Shown here: positions 44,404 to 57,641 of the stretch, piece by piece
Position numbering within the stretch: the first letter of the stretch is position 1
Layout of the letters: every line of letters starts with the position of its first letter
From: Staphylococcus edaphicus
Lineage (GTDB): Bacteria > Bacillota > Bacilli > Staphylococcales > Staphylococcaceae
Length of the DNA stretch: 64,000 nt
NCBI RefSeq assembly: GCF_002614725.1
Contig: NZ_MRZN01000012.1
Coordinates: 1 to 64,000 of the forward strand
Reading direction: 5' to 3'
Notes under the pieces: model-generated
Told to the model about the DNA's origin: nothing
Seen by the model: only the letters and a program-made list of their open reading frames with translations
Database searches by the model: none
Program-made: the position numbers and the translations under genes

Positions 44404-46494
44404 TTATTCAGCTTTATTACCACTGTTTTTCTTGATAATGTCTTCAGCAATTGATTTTGGAACTTCAGCATAGTGATCAAAGTACATAGTATAAGTACCA
44501 CGACCTTGAGTGTTAGAACGTAATGATGTAGCATAACCGAACATTTCTGAAAGTGGTACATAAGCATTTACAACTTGTGCATTACCACGAGGTTCCATAC
44601 CATCAACACGTCCACGACGAGATGTTACGTCACCCATGATGTCACCCATGTACTCTTCAGGCATTTCAATAGTTACTTTCATCATTGGTTCTAAGATAAC
44701 TGGATCACATTTTTTAGCAGCTTCTTTAAGCGCTAATGATGCAGCGATTTTGAAGGCCATTTCTGATGAATCGACATCATGGTATGAACCATCAAATAAT
44801 CTAGCTTTAACATCAATTAAAGGATAACCAGCTAACACACCGTTTTCCATTGAATCTTTAAGACCTGCTTCAACTGATGGAATGTATTCACGAGGAACTA
44901 CACCACCAACGATAGCGTTTTCGAATTCGAATCCGCCACCAGTTTCATTAGGTGAAAATTCAATTTTAACGTCACCATATTGACCACGACCACCTGATTG
45001 ACGAGCGAATTTACCTTGAACTTCAGCTGATGCTTTAAATGTTTCACGGTATGAAACCATTGGCGCACCAACGTTACATTCAACGTTGAATTCTTTCTTC
45101 ATACGGTCTACTAAGATATCCAAGTGAAGTTCACCCATACCACCAATGATAACTTGTCCAGTTTCATCGTCTGTGTGTGCATGGAATGTAGGATCTTCCT
45201 CTTGTAACTTAACTAAAGCTGTAGTCATTTTGTCTTGGTCAGCTTTAGATTTTGGTTCAACTGATAAGTGAATAACAGGTTCTGGGAAATCCATAGATTC
45301 CAAGATAATGTCATTTTTCTCACCACATAAAGTATCACCAGTACCAGTATCTTTAAGACCTACCGCAGCTGCGATATCTCCTGAATATACTGTGTTTAAC
45401 TCTTGACGAGAGTTAGCGTGCATTTGTAGTAAACGACCTACACGTTCACGTTTATTCTTCGTAGAGTTTTTAACATAAGAACCTGATGATAATGTACCTG
45501 AATAAACACGGAAGAATGTTAATTTACCAACATAAGGGTCAGTCATTACTTTGAACGCTAAAGCAGCGAACTCAGCATTGTCATCAGCTTTTGCGATAAC
45601 TTCTTCTTCTGGATTATCAGCACGGTGACCAACAATTGGTTTAACATCAAGTGGTGAAGGTAAGTAGTCAATTACTGCGTTAAGCATTAATTGAACACCT
45701 TTGTTTTTGAATGCTGTACCAACAAGTACTGGGTAGAATTCTACGTCAGTAGTTGCTTGACGAATCGCATCTTTCAATTCAGCAATTGAAATTTCTTCAT
45801 CACCAAGATATTTTTCCATTAGTTCGTCATTAGTTTCAGCTACAGCTTCAACTAATGCCGCACGAGCTTCTTCAGCTCTTTCTTTATGATCGTCAGGAAT
45901 TTCAATTTCTTCAATTTCAGTTCCTAAGTCATTGTTGTATTTGAAACATTTCATTTCAACTAAGTCGATGATTGCTTCAAATTCGTCTTCAGCACCAATA
46001 GGTAACTGAATTGGTTGCGCGTTAGCTTGTAAACGGTCATGAATTGTGCTTACTGAGTATTCAAAGTTAGCACCTAATTTGTCCATTTTGTTAACGAAAA
46101 CAATACGAGGTACACCATAAGTTGTTGCTTGACGCCAAACTGTTTCAGTTTGCGGTTCAACACCTGATTGTGCATCTAATACTGTTACTGCGCCATCAAG
46201 TACACGTAAAGAACGCTCAACTTCAACAGTGAAGTCTACGTGTCCAGGTGTATCGATGATGTTTACACGGTGGTTATCCCATTCTGCAGTTGTTGCTGCT
46301 GATGTGATAGTGATACCACGGTCTTGCTCCTGTTCCATCCAGTCCATTTGTGAAGCACCTTCATGTGTTTCACCAATTTTGTGGATACGTCCAGTATAGT
46401 AAAGAATACGTTCAGTCGTAGTTGTTTTACCAGCATCGATGTGAGCCATGATACCGATATTACGAGTTCTATCTAAACTAAAATCTCTAGCCAT
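44404..46494 (-). CDS. fusA: Elongation factor G
   Basis: GTP-dependent translocase of 696 residues, close to the usual staphylococcal length (693). GTP motifs AHIDAGKTT (near residue 17), DTPGHVDF (near 82) and NKMD are intact. The ATG at 46494 follows aaggag; a longer frame to 46557 starts with atypical residues. No obvious truncation is visible in the fusidic-acid-binding region. It is in the str operon between rpsG and tuf. Confidence 0.98.
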   Translation of the reverse strand: MARDFSLDRTRNIGIMAHIDAGKTTTTERILYYTGRIHKIGETHEGASQMDWMEQEQDRGITITSAATTAEWDNHRVNIIDTPGHVDFTVEVERSLRVLDGAVTVLDAQSGVEPQTETVWRQATTYGVPRIVFVNKMDKLGANFEYSVSTIHDRLQANAQPIQLPIGAEDEFEAIIDLVEMKCFKYNNDLGTEIEEIEIPDDHKERAEEARAALVEAVAETNDELMEKYLGDEEISIAELKDAIRQATTDVEFYPVLVGTAFKNKGVQLMLNAVIDYLPSPLDVKPIVGHRADNPEEEVIAKADDNAEFAALAFKVMTDPYVGKLTFFRVYSGTLSSGSYVKNSTKNKRERVGRLLQMHANSRQELNTVYSGDIAAAVGLKDTGTGDTLCGEKNDIILESMDFPEPVIHLSVEPKSKADQDKMTTALVKLQEEDPTFHAHTDDETGQVIIGGMGELHLDILVDRMKKEFNVECNVGAPMVSYRETFKASAEVQGKFARQSGGRGQYGDVKIEFSPNETGGGFEFENAIVGGVVPREYIPSVEAGLKDSMENGVLAGYPLIDVKARLFDGSYHDVDSSEMAFKIAASLALKEAAKKCDPVILEPMMKVTIEMPEEYMGDIMGDVTSRRGRVDGMEPRGNAQVVNAYVPLSEMFGYATSLRSNTQGRGTYTMYFDHYAEVPKSIAEDIIKKNSGNKAE

Positions 46495-46613
46495 GTATTT
46501 TTCTCCTTCCAGTATAACTGCGAATAAATACTTTAAATATGGCGATGCCCTAAACACGCACCGACGATAGTAAACTATCTTTGTGGAACATGCTCAGGGA
46601 AAAAGCTACTATC

Positions 46614-47084
46614 CTACCAGCGATAGTGAGCGAATGCTTTGTTAGCTTCAGCCATTTTGTGTGTGTCTTCACGTTTCTTAACTGCGCCACCAGTGTTGTT
46701 AGCAGCATCTAAGATTTCGTTAGCTAAACGTTCTTCCATAGTTTTTTCACCACGAAGACGCGAATAGTTAACTAACCAACGAAGACCTAATGTAGTACGA
46801 CGCTCTGGACGAACTTCTACTGGTACTTGATAGTTAGAACCACCTACACGGCGAGCTTTAACTTCTAATACTGGCATGATGTTGTCGATAGCTTCTTCGA
46901 AAACTTCAACTGCTTCACGACCACTACGTTCTTTAACTAAGTCGAATGCAGAATAAAGAATTCTTTGTGCTGTTCCACGTTTACCATCTAACATAATTTT
47001 GTTGATCAATTTTGTAACTAATTTAGAGTTGTGAATTGGATCCGGTAATACGTCTCTTTTTGGTACTGATCCTTTACGAGGCAT
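46614..47084 (-). CDS. rpsG: 30S ribosomal protein S7
   Basis: A 16S rRNA 3'-domain binding protein of 156 residues, beginning [16 protein letters not shown], and containing KVGGSNYQ-type [15 protein letters not shown]. Length is exactly that of other staphylococci. It lies in the str operon, 70 bp after rpsL and 119 bp before fusA. Confidence 0.98.
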   Translation of the reverse strand: MPRKGSVPKRDVLPDPIHNSKLVTKLINKIMLDGKRGTAQRILYSAFDLVKERSGREAVEVFEEAIDNIMPVLEVKARRVGGSNYQVPVEVRPERRTTLGLRWLVNYSRLRGEKTMEERLANEILDAANNTGGAVKKREDTHKMAEANKAFAHYRW

Positions 47085-47154
47085 AATGTAAATCCTCCCT
47101 TCCTATTATAGTATAATTTTTAAATTTATAGCGAAAATTTACGCAATCTTAAAC

Positions 47155-47568
47155 TTATTTTTTAGGTTTTTTAGTTCCGTATAATGAACGTCCTTGTCTA
47201 CGTCCATCAACACCTGAAGTATCAAGTGCACCACGTACGATGTGGTAACGTACACCAGGTAAATCTTTTACACGTCCTCCACGTACAAGTACAACACTGT
47301 GTTCTTGTAAGTTATGTCCGATACCAGGAATATACGCGTTAATTTCAATGTTGTTAGACAAGCGAACACGAGCATATTTACGTAACGCTGAGTTAGGTTT
47401 TTTAGGTGTCATTGTACCGACACGTGTACAAACCCCACGTTTTTGTGGTGAATTTAAATCAGTAAATTTTTTCTTTTTACTGTTAAAGTTTCTGTTTAAT
47501 GCTGGTGAATCAGATTTTTTTGATTTACTTTGTCTTGGTTTGCGTACCAATTGATTAATAGTTGGCAT
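47155..47568 (-). CDS. rpsL: 30S ribosomal protein S12
   Basis: A decoding-centre protein of 137 residues beginning [14 protein letters not shown]. The streptomycin-resistance positions look wild type ([11 protein letters not shown] and [15 protein letters not shown]). The ATG at 47568 follows aaggagga; a longer frame to 47619 is not supported. It is the first gene of the str operon. Confidence 0.98.
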   Translation of the reverse strand: MPTINQLVRKPRQSKSKKSDSPALNRNFNSKKKKFTDLNSPQKRGVCTRVGTMTPKKPNSALRKYARVRLSNNIEINAYIPGIGHNLQEHSVVLVRGGRVKDLPGVRYHIVRGALDTSGVDGRRQGRSLYGTKKPKK

Positions 47569-47662
47569 TAAAAGTTCCTCCTTTCCTCTTTTATAATCCC
47601 ACACATCCAGGTGGTTCATTTTAAGGGTAAATAAAATTTAGTAAGAATAATTCTTACTAATC

Positions 47663-47917
47663 TCATTTTAATAATGCAACGATGGCTGCATTAACGTTTA
47701 TACCTACATACTTTCCTAAAGCGTGTTTGCTTTCGAAAAATGAAACAGGTATGTGTTTGTGATTGATTTGGCTTAACACGCGAGTCATCAGATGAACTTC
47801 TACGTCTTCAGCGATAATCAATGATGTAACTTGATCTTTATTCAAAGCTTTAAGCGTTTGTTTAAGACCAATAACATAGAGTTGTTTGTTAAAGCGTGCA
47901 ACTTTTTCATTAGACAT
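47663..47917 (-). CDS. rplGB: Ribosomal L7Ae-like protein
   Basis: A kink-turn RNA-binding protein of 84 residues of the L7Ae/YbxF family, with the LIIAEDVE pattern. It lies between rpoC and rpsL, as in other Firmicutes. In B. subtilis YbxF is not essential; its role is thought to be RNA binding. aggatat precedes the ATG. Confidence 0.92.
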   Translation of the reverse strand: MSNEKVARFNKQLYVIGLKQTLKALNKDQVTSLIIAEDVEVHLMTRVLSQINHKHIPVSFFESKHALGKYVGINVNAAIVALLK

Positions 47918-48018
47918 CTAGATATCCTCCAAAGTTCTGCTTGCATCAACCTTAATAATAATAACACTTTCATCACTGTAGAGTCAACTTTAAATCATAT
48001 TTTTACATAAAAATTTAA

Positions 48019-48054
48019 ACAAAGTGACCGAGCAATCCATGCCGGCCACCTTGT
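48019..48054 (-). terminator. Terminator of rpoC
   Basis: A 12-bp stem with two G-T pairs (48019-48030 with 48043-48054) lies 16 bp after the rpoC stop codon. Confidence 0.82.
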
Positions 48055-48070
48055 TTATTTAACTCTAAAA

Positions 48071-51000
48071 TTATATTTCAGTAGTTTGTATTTCTTCTAC
48101 AGTTTCTGGAGCCACTTTATCGTATTCAACATCTCTATAACGTCTCATACCTGTACCAGCTGGGATAAGTTTACCAATGATAACATTCTCTTTAAGACCG
48201 AGTAAGTTATCACGTTTACCTTTAATTGCAGCATCTGTAAGTACACGCGTTGTTTCTTGGAATGAAGCCGCTGATAAGAAGCTTTCAGTTTCAAGAGAAG
48301 CTTTCGTAATACCTAATAATACTGGTTTAGCTGTTGCAGGACGTTTACGTTCTTTAAATGCTTCACGGTTTGCATCAGTAAAGTTATGAATATCTACTAA
48401 TGAACCCGGAAGTAACTTAGTATCTCCAGCTTCAATGATACGTACTTTACGTAACATTTGTCTTACCATAACCTCAACGTGTTTATCGTCAATTTCAACA
48501 CCTTGCATACGGTAAACTTTTTGAACTTCTTTTAGTAAATAACTTTCTGTCGCATTTAAACCGGATACAGATAAGTAGTTCTTAGGCTCGATTGAACCTT
48601 CTGTTAGCACTTCACCACGTTCAACACTTTGTCCAACTTCTACTTTCAATCTTGATGTACCAGAAGCTAGATAAGATTTCGTTTCGTTTGCGCCTTTAAT
48701 CACGATTTCTTGTTGACGATCTTTTGCAAGCTTGATGTCATCAACAACACCTTCGATTTCAGTAATCACTGCTTGACCTTTAGGATTACGTGCCTCGAAG
48801 ATTTCTTGGATACGAGGAAGACCTTGCGTGATATCACTACCTGCTACACCACCTGTATGGAATGTGCGCATTGTAAGCTGTGTACCTGGTTCACCAATTG
48901 ATTGGGCAGCAATTGTTCCAACTGCTTCACCAACTTCAACTTTTTCACCAGTTGCAAGGTTTTTACCGTAACATTTTTCACATACACCATGACGTGTGTT
49001 ACATGTAAATGCTGAGCGGATATACATTTCCTCAATACCAGCATCAGTAATTTTCTTAGCGATATCTGCAGTAACTAATTCATCAGGATGAACAATCACT
49101 TCATTTGTTTCTGGATGACGGATTGTTTCTTTAGAATAACGACCTTCAATACGTTCAATGAACGGTTCAATCATTTCTGTACCTTCTCTGATATCAGAAA
49201 CAAGTAAACCACGGTCAGTACCACAATCTTCCTCACGAACAATAACATCTTGAGCAACGTCAACAAGTCGACGAGTAAGATAACCTGAATCGGCAGTTTT
49301 AAGTGCAGTATCGGCAAGACCTTTACGAGCACCGTGAGTAGAAATGAAGTATTCTAACACTGTTAAACCTTCACGGAATGATGAAGTGATTGGCAATTCA
49401 ATAATCTCACCAGAAGGTGCAGCCATAAGTCCACGCATACCTGCTAACTGTGTAAAGTTAGATGCGTTACCACGGGCACCTGAGTCACTCATCATGAAGA
49501 TTGGGTTTGTTTCTTCAAGTGATCCCATTAGTTCGTTTTGAATTTGATCTTTGGCATCTGTCCAAATTTCAATAACTGCGTTGTAACGTTCGAAATCAGT
49601 GATTAAACCACGATTGAATTGTTTCGTTACTTTATCTACTAATTTTTCATGTTCGTCTAAAATATCTTGTTTATCTGGTAATACTACAATATCAGATACA
49701 CCAACAGTGATACCTGCTTTAGATGAGAACTTGAATCCTAAGTCTTTCATTCTGTCTAACATCATTGACGTGTCCGTAATGCTGAAACGGTTAAAGACTT
49801 CTGCAATAATATTTCCTAAGAAATTCTTATTGAAAGGTTTGATTAACGGTTGTTCATCGAAGTAAGCTTTTAAGCCTTCTTCCCCAATTTCATTAGGTGC
49901 AATGAAATATTTTTCAGGTGTTTTATTTTCTAAGTTCGTTTGTGTTGGTTCATTGATATATGCAAATGAATCTGGAATGATTTCATTGAATATTACTTTA
50001 CCAACTGAAGTTAGTAAGATTTTTTTATTTTGTTCTTCAGTGAAAGTAGGGTTGTTAAATGATCCCGCATGTACACCAATACGTGAATGTAAATGAACAT
50101 AGCCATTTGCATACGCTTTTAGCACTTCGTTTGTATCATTATAAATCGTACCTGTATTCACTGCTTCTTTACGCTCTAAAGTAAGGTAATAGTTACCTAA
50201 TACCATATCTTGTGATGGTGTAACTACTGGTTTACCATCTTTAGGGTTCAAGATGTTTTGCGCAGCTAACATTAACATACGTGCTTCAGCTTGAGCTTCT
50301 TTAGATAATGGTACGTGAACAGCCATTTGGTCACCATCAAAATCGGCATTGTATGCCGTTGTAGCTAATGGGTGTAGACGAATCGCACGACCTTCAACAA
50401 GTGTAGGTTCAAATGCTTGAATACCTAATCTATGAAGTGTAGGTGCACGGTTTAAAAGAACTGGATGTTCTTTAATAACGTCTTCTAATACGTCCCATAC
50501 TTCATCGTCCATACGCTCAATTTTACTTTTCGCATTTTTAATGTTTGTAGCAATTTCACGTTGTACTAATTCTTTCATTATGAAAGGTTTGAATAGCTCG
50601 AGCGCCATTTCTTTAGGTAGTCCACATTGATACATTTTCAAGTTTGGTCCAACTGCAATAACTGAACGACCTGAATAATCCACACGTTTACCTAATAAGT
50701 TTTGACGGAAACGACCTTGTTTACCTTTTAACATATGTGAAAGAGATTTTAACGGACGGTTACCTGGTCCAGTTACTGGACGACCACGACGACCATTATC
50801 AATAAGGGCATCTACAGCCTCTTGTAACATACGTTTTTCGTTTTGAACGATGATGCCAGGAGCACCAAGATCTAATAAACGTTTTAAACGATTGTTACGG
50901 TTGATGACACGACGATATAAATCATTTAAATCACTTGTTGCAAAACGGCCCCCATCTAATTGAACCATTGGTCTAATTTCAGGTGGGATAATTGGAAGTA

Positions 51001-51688
51001 CGTCTAAAATCATCCAAGCTGGATTATTACCAGAATGTCTAAATGATTCAACAACTTCTAAACGTTTAATTGCACGTGTCAATCTTTGACCAGTAGCTGA
51101 TTCTAATTCATCACGTAAATGTTTAAGTTCAGCATCTAAGTCGATTTCTTCAAGTAATTCTTTAATACCTTCAGCGCCCATTTTAGCAGTAAATTTACCT
51201 GGGAATTTATCGTAGTAATCTCTAAATTCAGCTTCAGATAATAATGTCTTTTTCTCTAATCCTGTTGGACCTGGATTAACAACAACGTATGAAGCAAAAT
51301 AAATAACTTCTTCTAACGCTCTTGGTGACATGTCTAATAATAGACCCATACGACTTGGAATACCTTTGAAGTACCAAATGTGAGATACCGGCGCAGCTAA
51401 TTCAATGTGACCCATTCTTTCACGGCGCACTTTAGATTTAGTTACTTCTACACCACATCTGTCACAAACCATGCCTTTGTAACGTACACGTTTGTATTTA
51501 CCACAACTACATTCCCAGTCTTTTGTAGGTCCAAATATTCTTTCACAGAATAGACCATCTTTTTCTGGTTTTAAAGTACGATAGTTTATTGTTTCTGGCT
51601 TTTTAACCTCACCAAAAGACCACGAACGGATTTTTTCAGGTGAAGCAAGTCCTATTTTCATATAATGGAAATTATTTACATCAATCAA
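48071..51688 (-). CDS. rpoC: RNA polymerase subunit beta'
   Basis: Catalytic subunit of RNA polymerase, 1205 residues. The zinc-binding [20 protein letters not shown] is near residue 60 and the catalytic NADFDGDQM near 450; the second zinc site [13 protein letters not shown] is near 895. The start is TTG at 51688 (then IDVNNF), eight bases after aggagg, as in S. aureus; an upstream ATG overlaps that site. It follows rpoB after a 139-bp gap. Confidence 0.97.
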   Translation of the reverse strand: MIDVNNFHYMKIGLASPEKIRSWSFGEVKKPETINYRTLKPEKDGLFCERIFGPTKDWECSCGKYKRVRYKGMVCDRCGVEVTKSKVRRERMGHIELAAPVSHIWYFKGIPSRMGLLLDMSPRALEEVIYFASYVVVNPGPTGLEKKTLLSEAEFRDYYDKFPGKFTAKMGAEGIKELLEEIDLDAELKHLRDELESATGQRLTRAIKRLEVVESFRHSGNNPAWMILDVLPIIPPEIRPMVQLDGGRFATSDLNDLYRRVINRNNRLKRLLDLGAPGIIVQNEKRMLQEAVDALIDNGRRGRPVTGPGNRPLKSLSHMLKGKQGRFRQNLLGKRVDYSGRSVIAVGPNLKMYQCGLPKEMALELFKPFIMKELVQREIATNIKNAKSKIERMDDEVWDVLEDVIKEHPVLLNRAPTLHRLGIQAFEPTLVEGRAIRLHPLATTAYNADFDGDQMAVHVPLSKEAQAEARMLMLAAQNILNPKDGKPVVTPSQDMVLGNYYLTLERKEAVNTGTIYNDTNEVLKAYANGYVHLHSRIGVHAGSFNNPTFTEEQNKKILLTSVGKVIFNEIIPDSFAYINEPTQTNLENKTPEKYFIAPNEIGEEGLKAYFDEQPLIKPFNKNFLGNIIAEVFNRFSITDTSMMLDRMKDLGFKFSSKAGITVGVSDIVVLPDKQDILDEHEKLVDKVTKQFNRGLITDFERYNAVIEIWTDAKDQIQNELMGSLEETNPIFMMSDSGARGNASNFTQLAGMRGLMAAPSGEIIELPITSSFREGLTVLEYFISTHGARKGLADTALKTADSGYLTRRLVDVAQDVIVREEDCGTDRGLLVSDIREGTEMIEPFIERIEGRYSKETIRHPETNEVIVHPDELVTADIAKKITDAGIEEMYIRSAFTCNTRHGVCEKCYGKNLATGEKVEVGEAVGTIAAQSIGEPGTQLTMRTFHTGGVAGSDITQGLPRIQEIFEARNPKGQAVITEIEGVVDDIKLAKDRQQEIVIKGANETKSYLASGTSRLKVEVGQSVERGEVLTEGSIEPKNYLSVSGLNATESYLLKEVQKVYRMQGVEIDDKHVEVMVRQMLRKVRIIEAGDTKLLPGSLVDIHNFTDANREAFKERKRPATAKPVLLGITKASLETESFLSAASFQETTRVLTDAAIKGKRDNLLGLKENVIIGKLIPAGTGMRRYRDVEYDKVAPETVEEIQTTEI

Positions 51689-51827
51689 GGAGCCTACCTC
51701 CTTCAATTTAGATTAGCTGTGCAAATTGATTGATTGCTCTATATTAATAACGAAATATTCCGTGTAGAGCGTGCACAATCAAGCACACATCTCTTCACGG
51801 CATATTCATTTATAAACTTAAATGCAA

Positions 51828-54800
51828 TTAGTCTGTAAGTTCTTTTTGTGATTCTGGTGCATCTTTTTGTTGAAGATCCACTTTACGTTCAACTACGTCA
51901 TCATCTTCAGTATCTTGCATGTCAATTTCATTGTCATGCTCGTCCATAATTTTAACGTCTAATCCTAAACTTTGTAATTCTTTCATCAATACGCGGAATG
52001 ATTCAGGAACACCTGGTTTAGTAATATTTTCACCTTTAACAATAGATTCATATGTTTTCACACGACCTACTGTATCATCAGATTTGTACGTTAAGATTTC
52101 TTGAAGTGTATATGCGGCACCGTATGCTTCAAGTGCCCATACTTCCATTTCACCGAAACGTTGTCCACCAAATTGTGCTTTACCACCAAGTGGTTGTTGC
52201 GTTACTAATGAATATGGTCCAGTTGAACGTGCGTGTAATTTATCGTCAACCATGTGTGCAAGTTTCAGCATGTACATAACGCCGACTGAAATTCTGTTAT
52301 CGAATGGTTCACCCGTACGTCCATCGTATAATACTGTCTTACCATCACGTGCCATACCAGCTTCTTCAATTGTTGACCATACGTCTTCATCACTCGCACC
52401 ATCAAATACTGGCGATGCAACATGAATACCTAAGTTTTTAGCAGCCATACCTAAGTGTAGCTCTAATACTTGTCCGATATTCATACGTGATGGAACACCT
52501 AGTGGGTTCAACATGATATCGATTGGTGTACCATCTGGTAGATAAGGCATGTCTTCTTCAGGAACAAGTTTAGAAATGACACCCTTGTTACCATGACGAC
52601 CACACATTTTGTCCCCTACGTGAATTTTACGTTTTTGAACGATATAAACACGAACTAATTGGTTAACACCTGGAGATAATGTATCGTCTCCTTCTTCACG
52701 GTTAAAGACTTTAACATCTAGAACAATACCACCTGCACCATGAGGTACGCGTAATGATGTATCACGAACTTCACGTGCTTTTTCACCAAAAATCGCATGC
52801 AGTAAACGTTCTTCTGCAGTTAATTCTGTTACACCTTTAGGCGTTACTTTACCGACTAAAATGTCACCATCATTAACTTCAGCACCGACGTATACAATAC
52901 CACGGTCATCTAAGTTCTTAAGTGCACTATCAGAAACGTTAGGGATATCACGAGTAATTTCTTCAGGTCCTAGTTTCGTATCACGCGCTTCTGATTCATA
53001 CTCTTCAATATGAATAGAAGTATATACATCATCTTTAACTAGGCGTTCACTCATGATTACAGCATCCTCATAGTTGTAACCGTCCCAAGTCATGAAACCT
53101 ACAACTACGTTTCTTCCTAATGCCATTTCACCAAGTTCCATTGAAGGACCATCGGCTAATATTTCGCCTTTAGCCACTACGTCACCAGAAGTAACGATAG
53201 GTCTTTGGTTATAACATGTACCTGTATTTGAACGCTTGAATTTAGCTAATGGGTAGCGATCTAGTTCACCTTCGTATTCTTGACCATCTTCCTCAATAAG
53301 TTGACGAACAAGAATTTCATTAGATTCAACGTGTTCAACACGGCCTTTACGTTTTGCAACAATCGCTGCACCAGAGTCACGTGCTGCCACGTGCTCCATA
53401 CCTGTACCTACAAATGGTGATTCTGGATTCATCAATGGCACTGCTTGACGTTGCATGTTTGCACCCATCAATGCACGGTTAGAGTCATCGTTTTCTAAGA
53501 AAGGAATACATGCTGTCGCAGCAGAAACAACTTGTTTAGGTGAAACGTCCATGTAGTCCATTTTTTCTTTAGCCATAACTGTGTTATTACCACGGAAACG
53601 ACAAACAACTTCATCCGCTGTGAAACGTCCATTTTCGTCTAATGTAGAGTTTGCTTGTGCAACAACATAGCTATCCTCTTCATCAGCTGTTAAATAGTCA
53701 ATTTGATCAGTAATTGCATTCGTTTCAAGATCCACTTTACGATAAGGTGTTTCAATAAAACCGAATTCATTCACACGTGCATAACTAGATAACGAGTTGA
53801 TAAGTCCAATGTTTGGACCCTCAGGTGTTTCAATTGGACACATACGGCCATAGTGAGAGTAGTGAACGTCACGTACTTCCATTTGCGCACGTTCACGTGT
53901 TAAACCACCAGGTCCAAGTGCTGATAAACGACGTTTATGTGTTAACTCAGCTAATGGGTTAGCTTGGTCCATGAATTGAGATAATTGTGAACTACCAAAG
54001 AATTCTTTAATAGATGCAATTACAGGACGAATATTGATTAATTGTTGTGGTGTTACAGAATCTGTGTCTTGAATAGACATTCTTTCACGTACAACACGTT
54101 CCATTCTTGATAAACCAATACGGAATTGGTTTTGTAATAATTCACCTACTGAACGTAGACGACGATTACCAAGATGGTCAATATCATCTGTAAATCCAAT
54201 ACCACTTAATAAGTTAAAGAAGTAAGACATTGAAGCAATGATATCAGCTGGTGTAATACATTTCACTTCTGAATCAGGGAATGCATTACCAATCACTGTA
54301 GTTGTACGTCCTTCTTCATCGTTAGGGACATAAACTTTAATAGATTGAATTTCAACTGGTTCATCAATCACTGTACCTTCTAATTCAAAGACTTCACTGT
54401 TAGCATTTGCTTCAAGTACATCCATGATTTCGTCAAGATTACGACGATCAAGTACTGTACCTTCTTCAGCTACAATTTCACCTGTTTCAGTATTAACAAT
54501 TGGTTCTGCTAATTTTTGATTAAACAAGCGATGTTTTAAATGAAGTTTTTTGTTTGCTTTGTAACGACCTACACTTGCTAAGTCATAACGTTTCGGATCA
54601 AAGAAACGAGAATATAAAAGACTCTTAGCATTTTCAACTGTAGGTGGTTCACCAGGGCGTAAACGCTCATAGATTTCTAAAAGCGCTTGATCTGTAGTTT
54701 CTGTACCATCTTTTTCTAAAGTATTACGTAAGTACTCATTGTCACCTAAAAGATCAACGATTTCTTGATCAGTTGAGAAACCTAAAGCACGTAATAATAC

Positions 54801-55379
54801 TGTTAATGGTAATTTTCTAGTTCTATCGATACGTACGTAAACAACATCTTTTGCATCTGTTTCATATTCTAACCATGCACCACGGTTTGGAATAATTGTA
54901 GCATCGAAGTTGGTACGACCATTTTTATCTAGTTTTTCATTGAAGTATACGGATGGCGAACGAACTAATTGTGAAACGATTACACGTTCAGCACCGTTAA
55001 TTACGAATGTACCTGTATCTGTCATTAATGGGAAATCACCCATAAACACTTCTTGCTCTTTCACTTCGCCAGTTTCCTTGATAATCAAACGTACTTTTAC
55101 ACGTAGAGGTGCAGAATACGTTGTATCACGGTTCTTGGATTCTTCTAAATCATATTTCGGTTCTCCAAGTCTGTAATCTACAAACTCTAAAGATAGATTA
55201 CCTGTGAAATCTTCAATCGGAGAAATGTCTCTAAACATTTCTAATAAACCTTCTTCTAAGAACCAATCGTAAGACTTAGTTTGAATCTCAATTAAATTCG
55301 GTAATTCTAATACCTCTGAAATTCTCGCATAGTTTCTACGTTTACGATGTCTTCCATATTGGACAAATTGACCTGCCAA
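51828..55379 (-). CDS. rpoB: RNA polymerase subunit beta
   Basis: Second-largest catalytic subunit, 1183 residues. The rifampicin-binding region [20 protein letters not shown], then [10 protein letters not shown], shows wild-type residues at the usual resistance positions (D of FMDQ, H of THKRR, S of RLSA), so no rifampicin-resistance change is seen. Conserved GKVTPKG and the C-terminal [20 protein letters not shown] block are present. The 200-bp gap to the preceding methyltransferase gene should hold the rpoB promoter. Confidence 0.98.
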   Translation of the reverse strand: MAGQFVQYGRHRKRRNYARISEVLELPNLIEIQTKSYDWFLEEGLLEMFRDISPIEDFTGNLSLEFVDYRLGEPKYDLEESKNRDTTYSAPLRVKVRLIIKETGEVKEQEVFMGDFPLMTDTGTFVINGAERVIVSQLVRSPSVYFNEKLDKNGRTNFDATIIPNRGAWLEYETDAKDVVYVRIDRTRKLPLTVLLRALGFSTDQEIVDLLGDNEYLRNTLEKDGTETTDQALLEIYERLRPGEPPTVENAKSLLYSRFFDPKRYDLASVGRYKANKKLHLKHRLFNQKLAEPIVNTETGEIVAEEGTVLDRRNLDEIMDVLEANANSEVFELEGTVIDEPVEIQSIKVYVPNDEEGRTTTVIGNAFPDSEVKCITPADIIASMSYFFNLLSGIGFTDDIDHLGNRRLRSVGELLQNQFRIGLSRMERVVRERMSIQDTDSVTPQQLINIRPVIASIKEFFGSSQLSQFMDQANPLAELTHKRRLSALGPGGLTRERAQMEVRDVHYSHYGRMCPIETPEGPNIGLINSLSSYARVNEFGFIETPYRKVDLETNAITDQIDYLTADEEDSYVVAQANSTLDENGRFTADEVVCRFRGNNTVMAKEKMDYMDVSPKQVVSAATACIPFLENDDSNRALMGANMQRQAVPLMNPESPFVGTGMEHVAARDSGAAIVAKRKGRVEHVESNEILVRQLIEEDGQEYEGELDRYPLAKFKRSNTGTCYNQRPIVTSGDVVAKGEILADGPSMELGEMALGRNVVVGFMTWDGYNYEDAVIMSERLVKDDVYTSIHIEEYESEARDTKLGPEEITRDIPNVSDSALKNLDDRGIVYVGAEVNDGDILVGKVTPKGVTELTAEERLLHAIFGEKAREVRDTSLRVPHGAGGIVLDVKVFNREEGDDTLSPGVNQLVRVYIVQKRKIHVGDKMCGRHGNKGVISKLVPEEDMPYLPDGTPIDIMLNPLGVPSRMNIGQVLELHLGMAAKNLGIHVASPVFDGASDEDVWSTIEEAGMARDGKTVLYDGRTGEPFDNRISVGVMYMLKLAHMVDDKLHARSTGPYSLVTQQPLGGKAQFGGQRFGEMEVWALEAYGAAYTLQEILTYKSDDTVGRVKTYESIVKGENITKPGVPESFRVLMKELQSLGLDVKIMDEHDNEIDMQDTEDDDVVERKVDLQQKDAPESQKELTD

Positions 55380-55578
55380 ACAGATTCACCCCTCAAAAAT
55401 TGCGTGTTTTACTTTTACTAAATCACCAAATATAATTAGACAAAAAGAAAACGGTAGCATACTCATGACACCATTTTCTATTTCACCTTATATACATTGT
55501 TAATTTATACGTAAAAGTACACACTTATTGAACATAAATTTTTACATTCTATTACTATATCAGAATACAGCTGTTTAA

Positions 55579-56187
55579 TCAACCTTTTACACTTCTTAAA
55601 ATGTAGTAGCCTTTGCGCTTATCTAATATTTCCACGTTATTGAATGTATCTTGCATTTTATTCTTCGCTGATGGCATACCTTGCTTTTTTTGAATAACAA
55701 CATAAAGGGCGCCACCCTGTTTTAATTTACTTTTTGCATCCTCTAAAATACTATGAACGACTTGCTTACCTGCTCTAATCGGTGGATTAGTCAGCACAAA
55801 ATCATACGTGTTATCTTCTACTTGTGATAGACCATCACTTTCTTTTATTTCAGCATTATCTATGCGGTTTCGCTTTTTGTTTTTTCTTGATAATGATAGT
55901 GCACGTTGATTGACATCAACCATTGTCACCTCATGATGTGGGGAAACCTTTGCAATCATTAAACCGATAGGGCCATAGCCACAACCTACATCTATAATTT
56001 TTTTCGTGGGACCAGGGGGATATGCTTTCAAAAAAGTTTTCACCAATAAATCAGAACCAAAATCTATTTTACCTTTGGAAAATACACCTGAATCTGTAAC
56101 TAGTTCTAAATCATGGTTATCGTAGGAGTACGTAAAAAGCAATTCATCACTTTCTACTTCAGGATTTTCATCATAGTAATGACTCAT
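55579..56187 (-). CDS. RsmC-like class I SAM-dependent methyltransferase
   Basis: A methyltransferase of 202 residues. The SAM-binding motif IIDVGCGYGPIG is near residue 64 and the catalytic NPP motif (TNPPIRAGK) is near 132, as in RsmC/YbxB rRNA guanine methyltransferases. It is located between rplL and rpoB, as in Bacillus and S. aureus. The target nucleotide is not proven. Confidence 0.9.
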   Translation of the reverse strand: MSHYYDENPEVESDELLFTYSYDNHDLELVTDSGVFSKGKIDFGSDLLVKTFLKAYPPGPTKKIIDVGCGYGPIGLMIAKVSPHHEVTMVDVNQRALSLSRKNKKRNRIDNAEIKESDGLSQVEDNTYDFVLTNPPIRAGKQVVHSILEDAKSKLKQGGALYVVIQKKQGMPSAKNKMQDTFNNVEILDKRKGYYILRSVKG

Positions 56188-56262
56188 GACACACCTCTTT
56201 AATCTAATTATTCTTAGATTAATACTATACCCATTTAATATAGGTATAGATCAAATAAGATA

Positions 56263-56290
56263 AAACCCCGTTATATGGATAACGGGGTTT
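56263..56290 (-). terminator. Terminator of rplJ-rplL
   Basis: A 12-bp perfect stem (56263-56274 with 56279-56290), with T's following on the minus strand. Confidence 0.92.
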
Positions 56291-56410
56291 TCATTTCTCA
56301 AAGATATCAGACTGTCCTAAGTGTTTAATCTCAACGTACCGAAGTAGTTGATGCATTAAGCAACACAAACAATCTTCAATATATAATTATAAACTGTTAG
56401 CCAGCTAGAA

Positions 56411-56779
56411 TTATTTTAATTCTACTGTAGCGCCAACTTCTTCTAATGCTTCTTTAAGTTTTTCAGCTTCTTCTTTAGGTAGAGCTTCTTTGATTACTTT
56501 AGGAGCTCCGTCAACTAATTCTTTAGCGTCTTTTAATCCTAAGCCAGTAGCTTCTTTAACAGCTTTAACGACTTTGATTTTAGATGATCCAGCTGAAGTT
56601 AATTCAACATCGAAATCAGTTTTTTCAGCTTCAGCGTCTCCGCCACCAGCTGCGCCTGCTGCTGCTACTGGAGCTGCTGCAGTTACACCAAATTCTTCTT
56701 CAATTGCTTTTACTAAGTCGTTTAATTCTAAAACTGACATTTCTTTAATTGCTTCAATGATTTGTTCTTGATTAGCCAT
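56411..56779 (-). CDS. rplL: 50S ribosomal protein L7/L12
   Basis: A stalk protein of 122 residues. The N-terminal dimerisation helix, the Ala-rich hinge (near 34-50) and the C-terminal factor-binding domain with [20 protein letters not shown] are all present. It lies 41 bp after rplJ. Confidence 0.98.
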   Translation of the reverse strand: MANQEQIIEAIKEMSVLELNDLVKAIEEEFGVTAAAPVAAAGAAGGGDAEAEKTDFDVELTSAGSSKIKVVKAVKEATGLGLKDAKELVDGAPKVIKEALPKEEAEKLKEALEEVGATVELK

Positions 56780-56820
56780 TTTTAATATTCCTCCATTAAT
56801 TTTAATTAGTTTATGCGCAA

Positions 56821-57330
56821 TTATTCAGCGCTTTCTTCTTTTGATTCTTTGTCTTCTCCAACAGCTTTAACTGCATAAGCGAAGTTGCGTACTGGAGCTT
56901 GTAGTACTGATAATAGCATAGAAACAAGACCGTCGTGTGATGGTAAAGTACCAACAGTGTTAACTTCTTCAGCAGAAATAACATTGCCTTCCATAACACC
57001 TGTTTTAATTTCTAATGCTTGATGATCTTTTGCAAATCCTGCGATAACTTTTGCTGGAGCAACAACATCTTCTGTTGAAGTAGCAACTGCAGTAGGACCT
57101 ACTAAGAATTCATCTAAACCGTCAATACCAGCTTGTTGAGCTGCACGGCGAACCATAGTGTTTTTCAATACTTTGTATTCAACACCAGCTTCACGTAATT
57201 GCGAACGTAATTCAGTTACTTCAGCAACGCTTAGACCACGATAGTCAACGATAACTGTAGATACTGAGTTTTTAAGTTGTTCAGCAATAATATCAACTTC
57301 TTGTTTTTTTGCATCGATGATTGCAGACAT
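56821..57330 (-). CDS. rplJ: 50S ribosomal protein L10
   Basis: The stalk base protein (169 residues) that anchors L7/L12 dimers. It starts [19 protein letters not shown] and contains [15 protein letters not shown]. It probably regulates its own translation or transcription by binding the leader RNA upstream. ggaggtg precedes the ATG. Confidence 0.97.
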   Translation of the reverse strand: MSAIIDAKKQEVDIIAEQLKNSVSTVIVDYRGLSVAEVTELRSQLREAGVEYKVLKNTMVRRAAQQAGIDGLDEFLVGPTAVATSTEDVVAPAKVIAGFAKDHQALEIKTGVMEGNVISAEEVNTVGTLPSHDGLVSMLLSVLQAPVRNFAYAVKAVGEDKESKEESAE

Positions 57331-57560
57331 TTAGACACCTCCATAGATTTTAGTTTGGTGCTTTTAATTTTGAATTTCTGTTGGTTGACGTTTGTCAGTT
57401 CCTCAGATTATTCAATAAAAAAAGCACTTTCTACCCGTGGCAAAAAGTGCTTGAAAGATCTAAAATCTTCACGTTCAAGTCAATTTTAGCCTCGGTAGGA
57501 TCAAATTTTAAGTTATTTCTAACTCCTACTGTCTTAGGTAAAATAATACATTAACCAATA
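57331..57560 (-). ncRNA. L10-type leader with attenuator
   Basis: A 311-bp gap before rplJ. It holds an L10-type leader with a hairpin at 57422-57452 (aagcacttt with aaagtgctt) followed on the minus strand by seven T (57414-57420), an attenuator terminator. L10-L12 complexes bind such leaders in other bacteria. The binding site itself was not modelled. Confidence 0.65.
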
Positions 57561-57596
57561 TAACTAAATTAATGTACAATGTCAATATTTTTTAAA

Positions 57597-57622
57597 GACT
57601 GGAAGTAAAAACTTCCAGTCTT
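57597..57622 (-). terminator. Terminator of rplA
   Basis: A perfect 11-bp stem (57597-57607 with 57612-57622) lies just after the rplA stop codon; only a short T-run follows on the minus strand. Confidence 0.82.
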
Positions 57623-57641
57623 ATATATATTTATTTATAAA

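Noticed and set aside
52052..52279. A plus-strand frame inside rpoB
   Set aside because: It is a shadow of rpoB codons; many similar opposite-strand frames in the ribosomal genes were ignored for the same reason.
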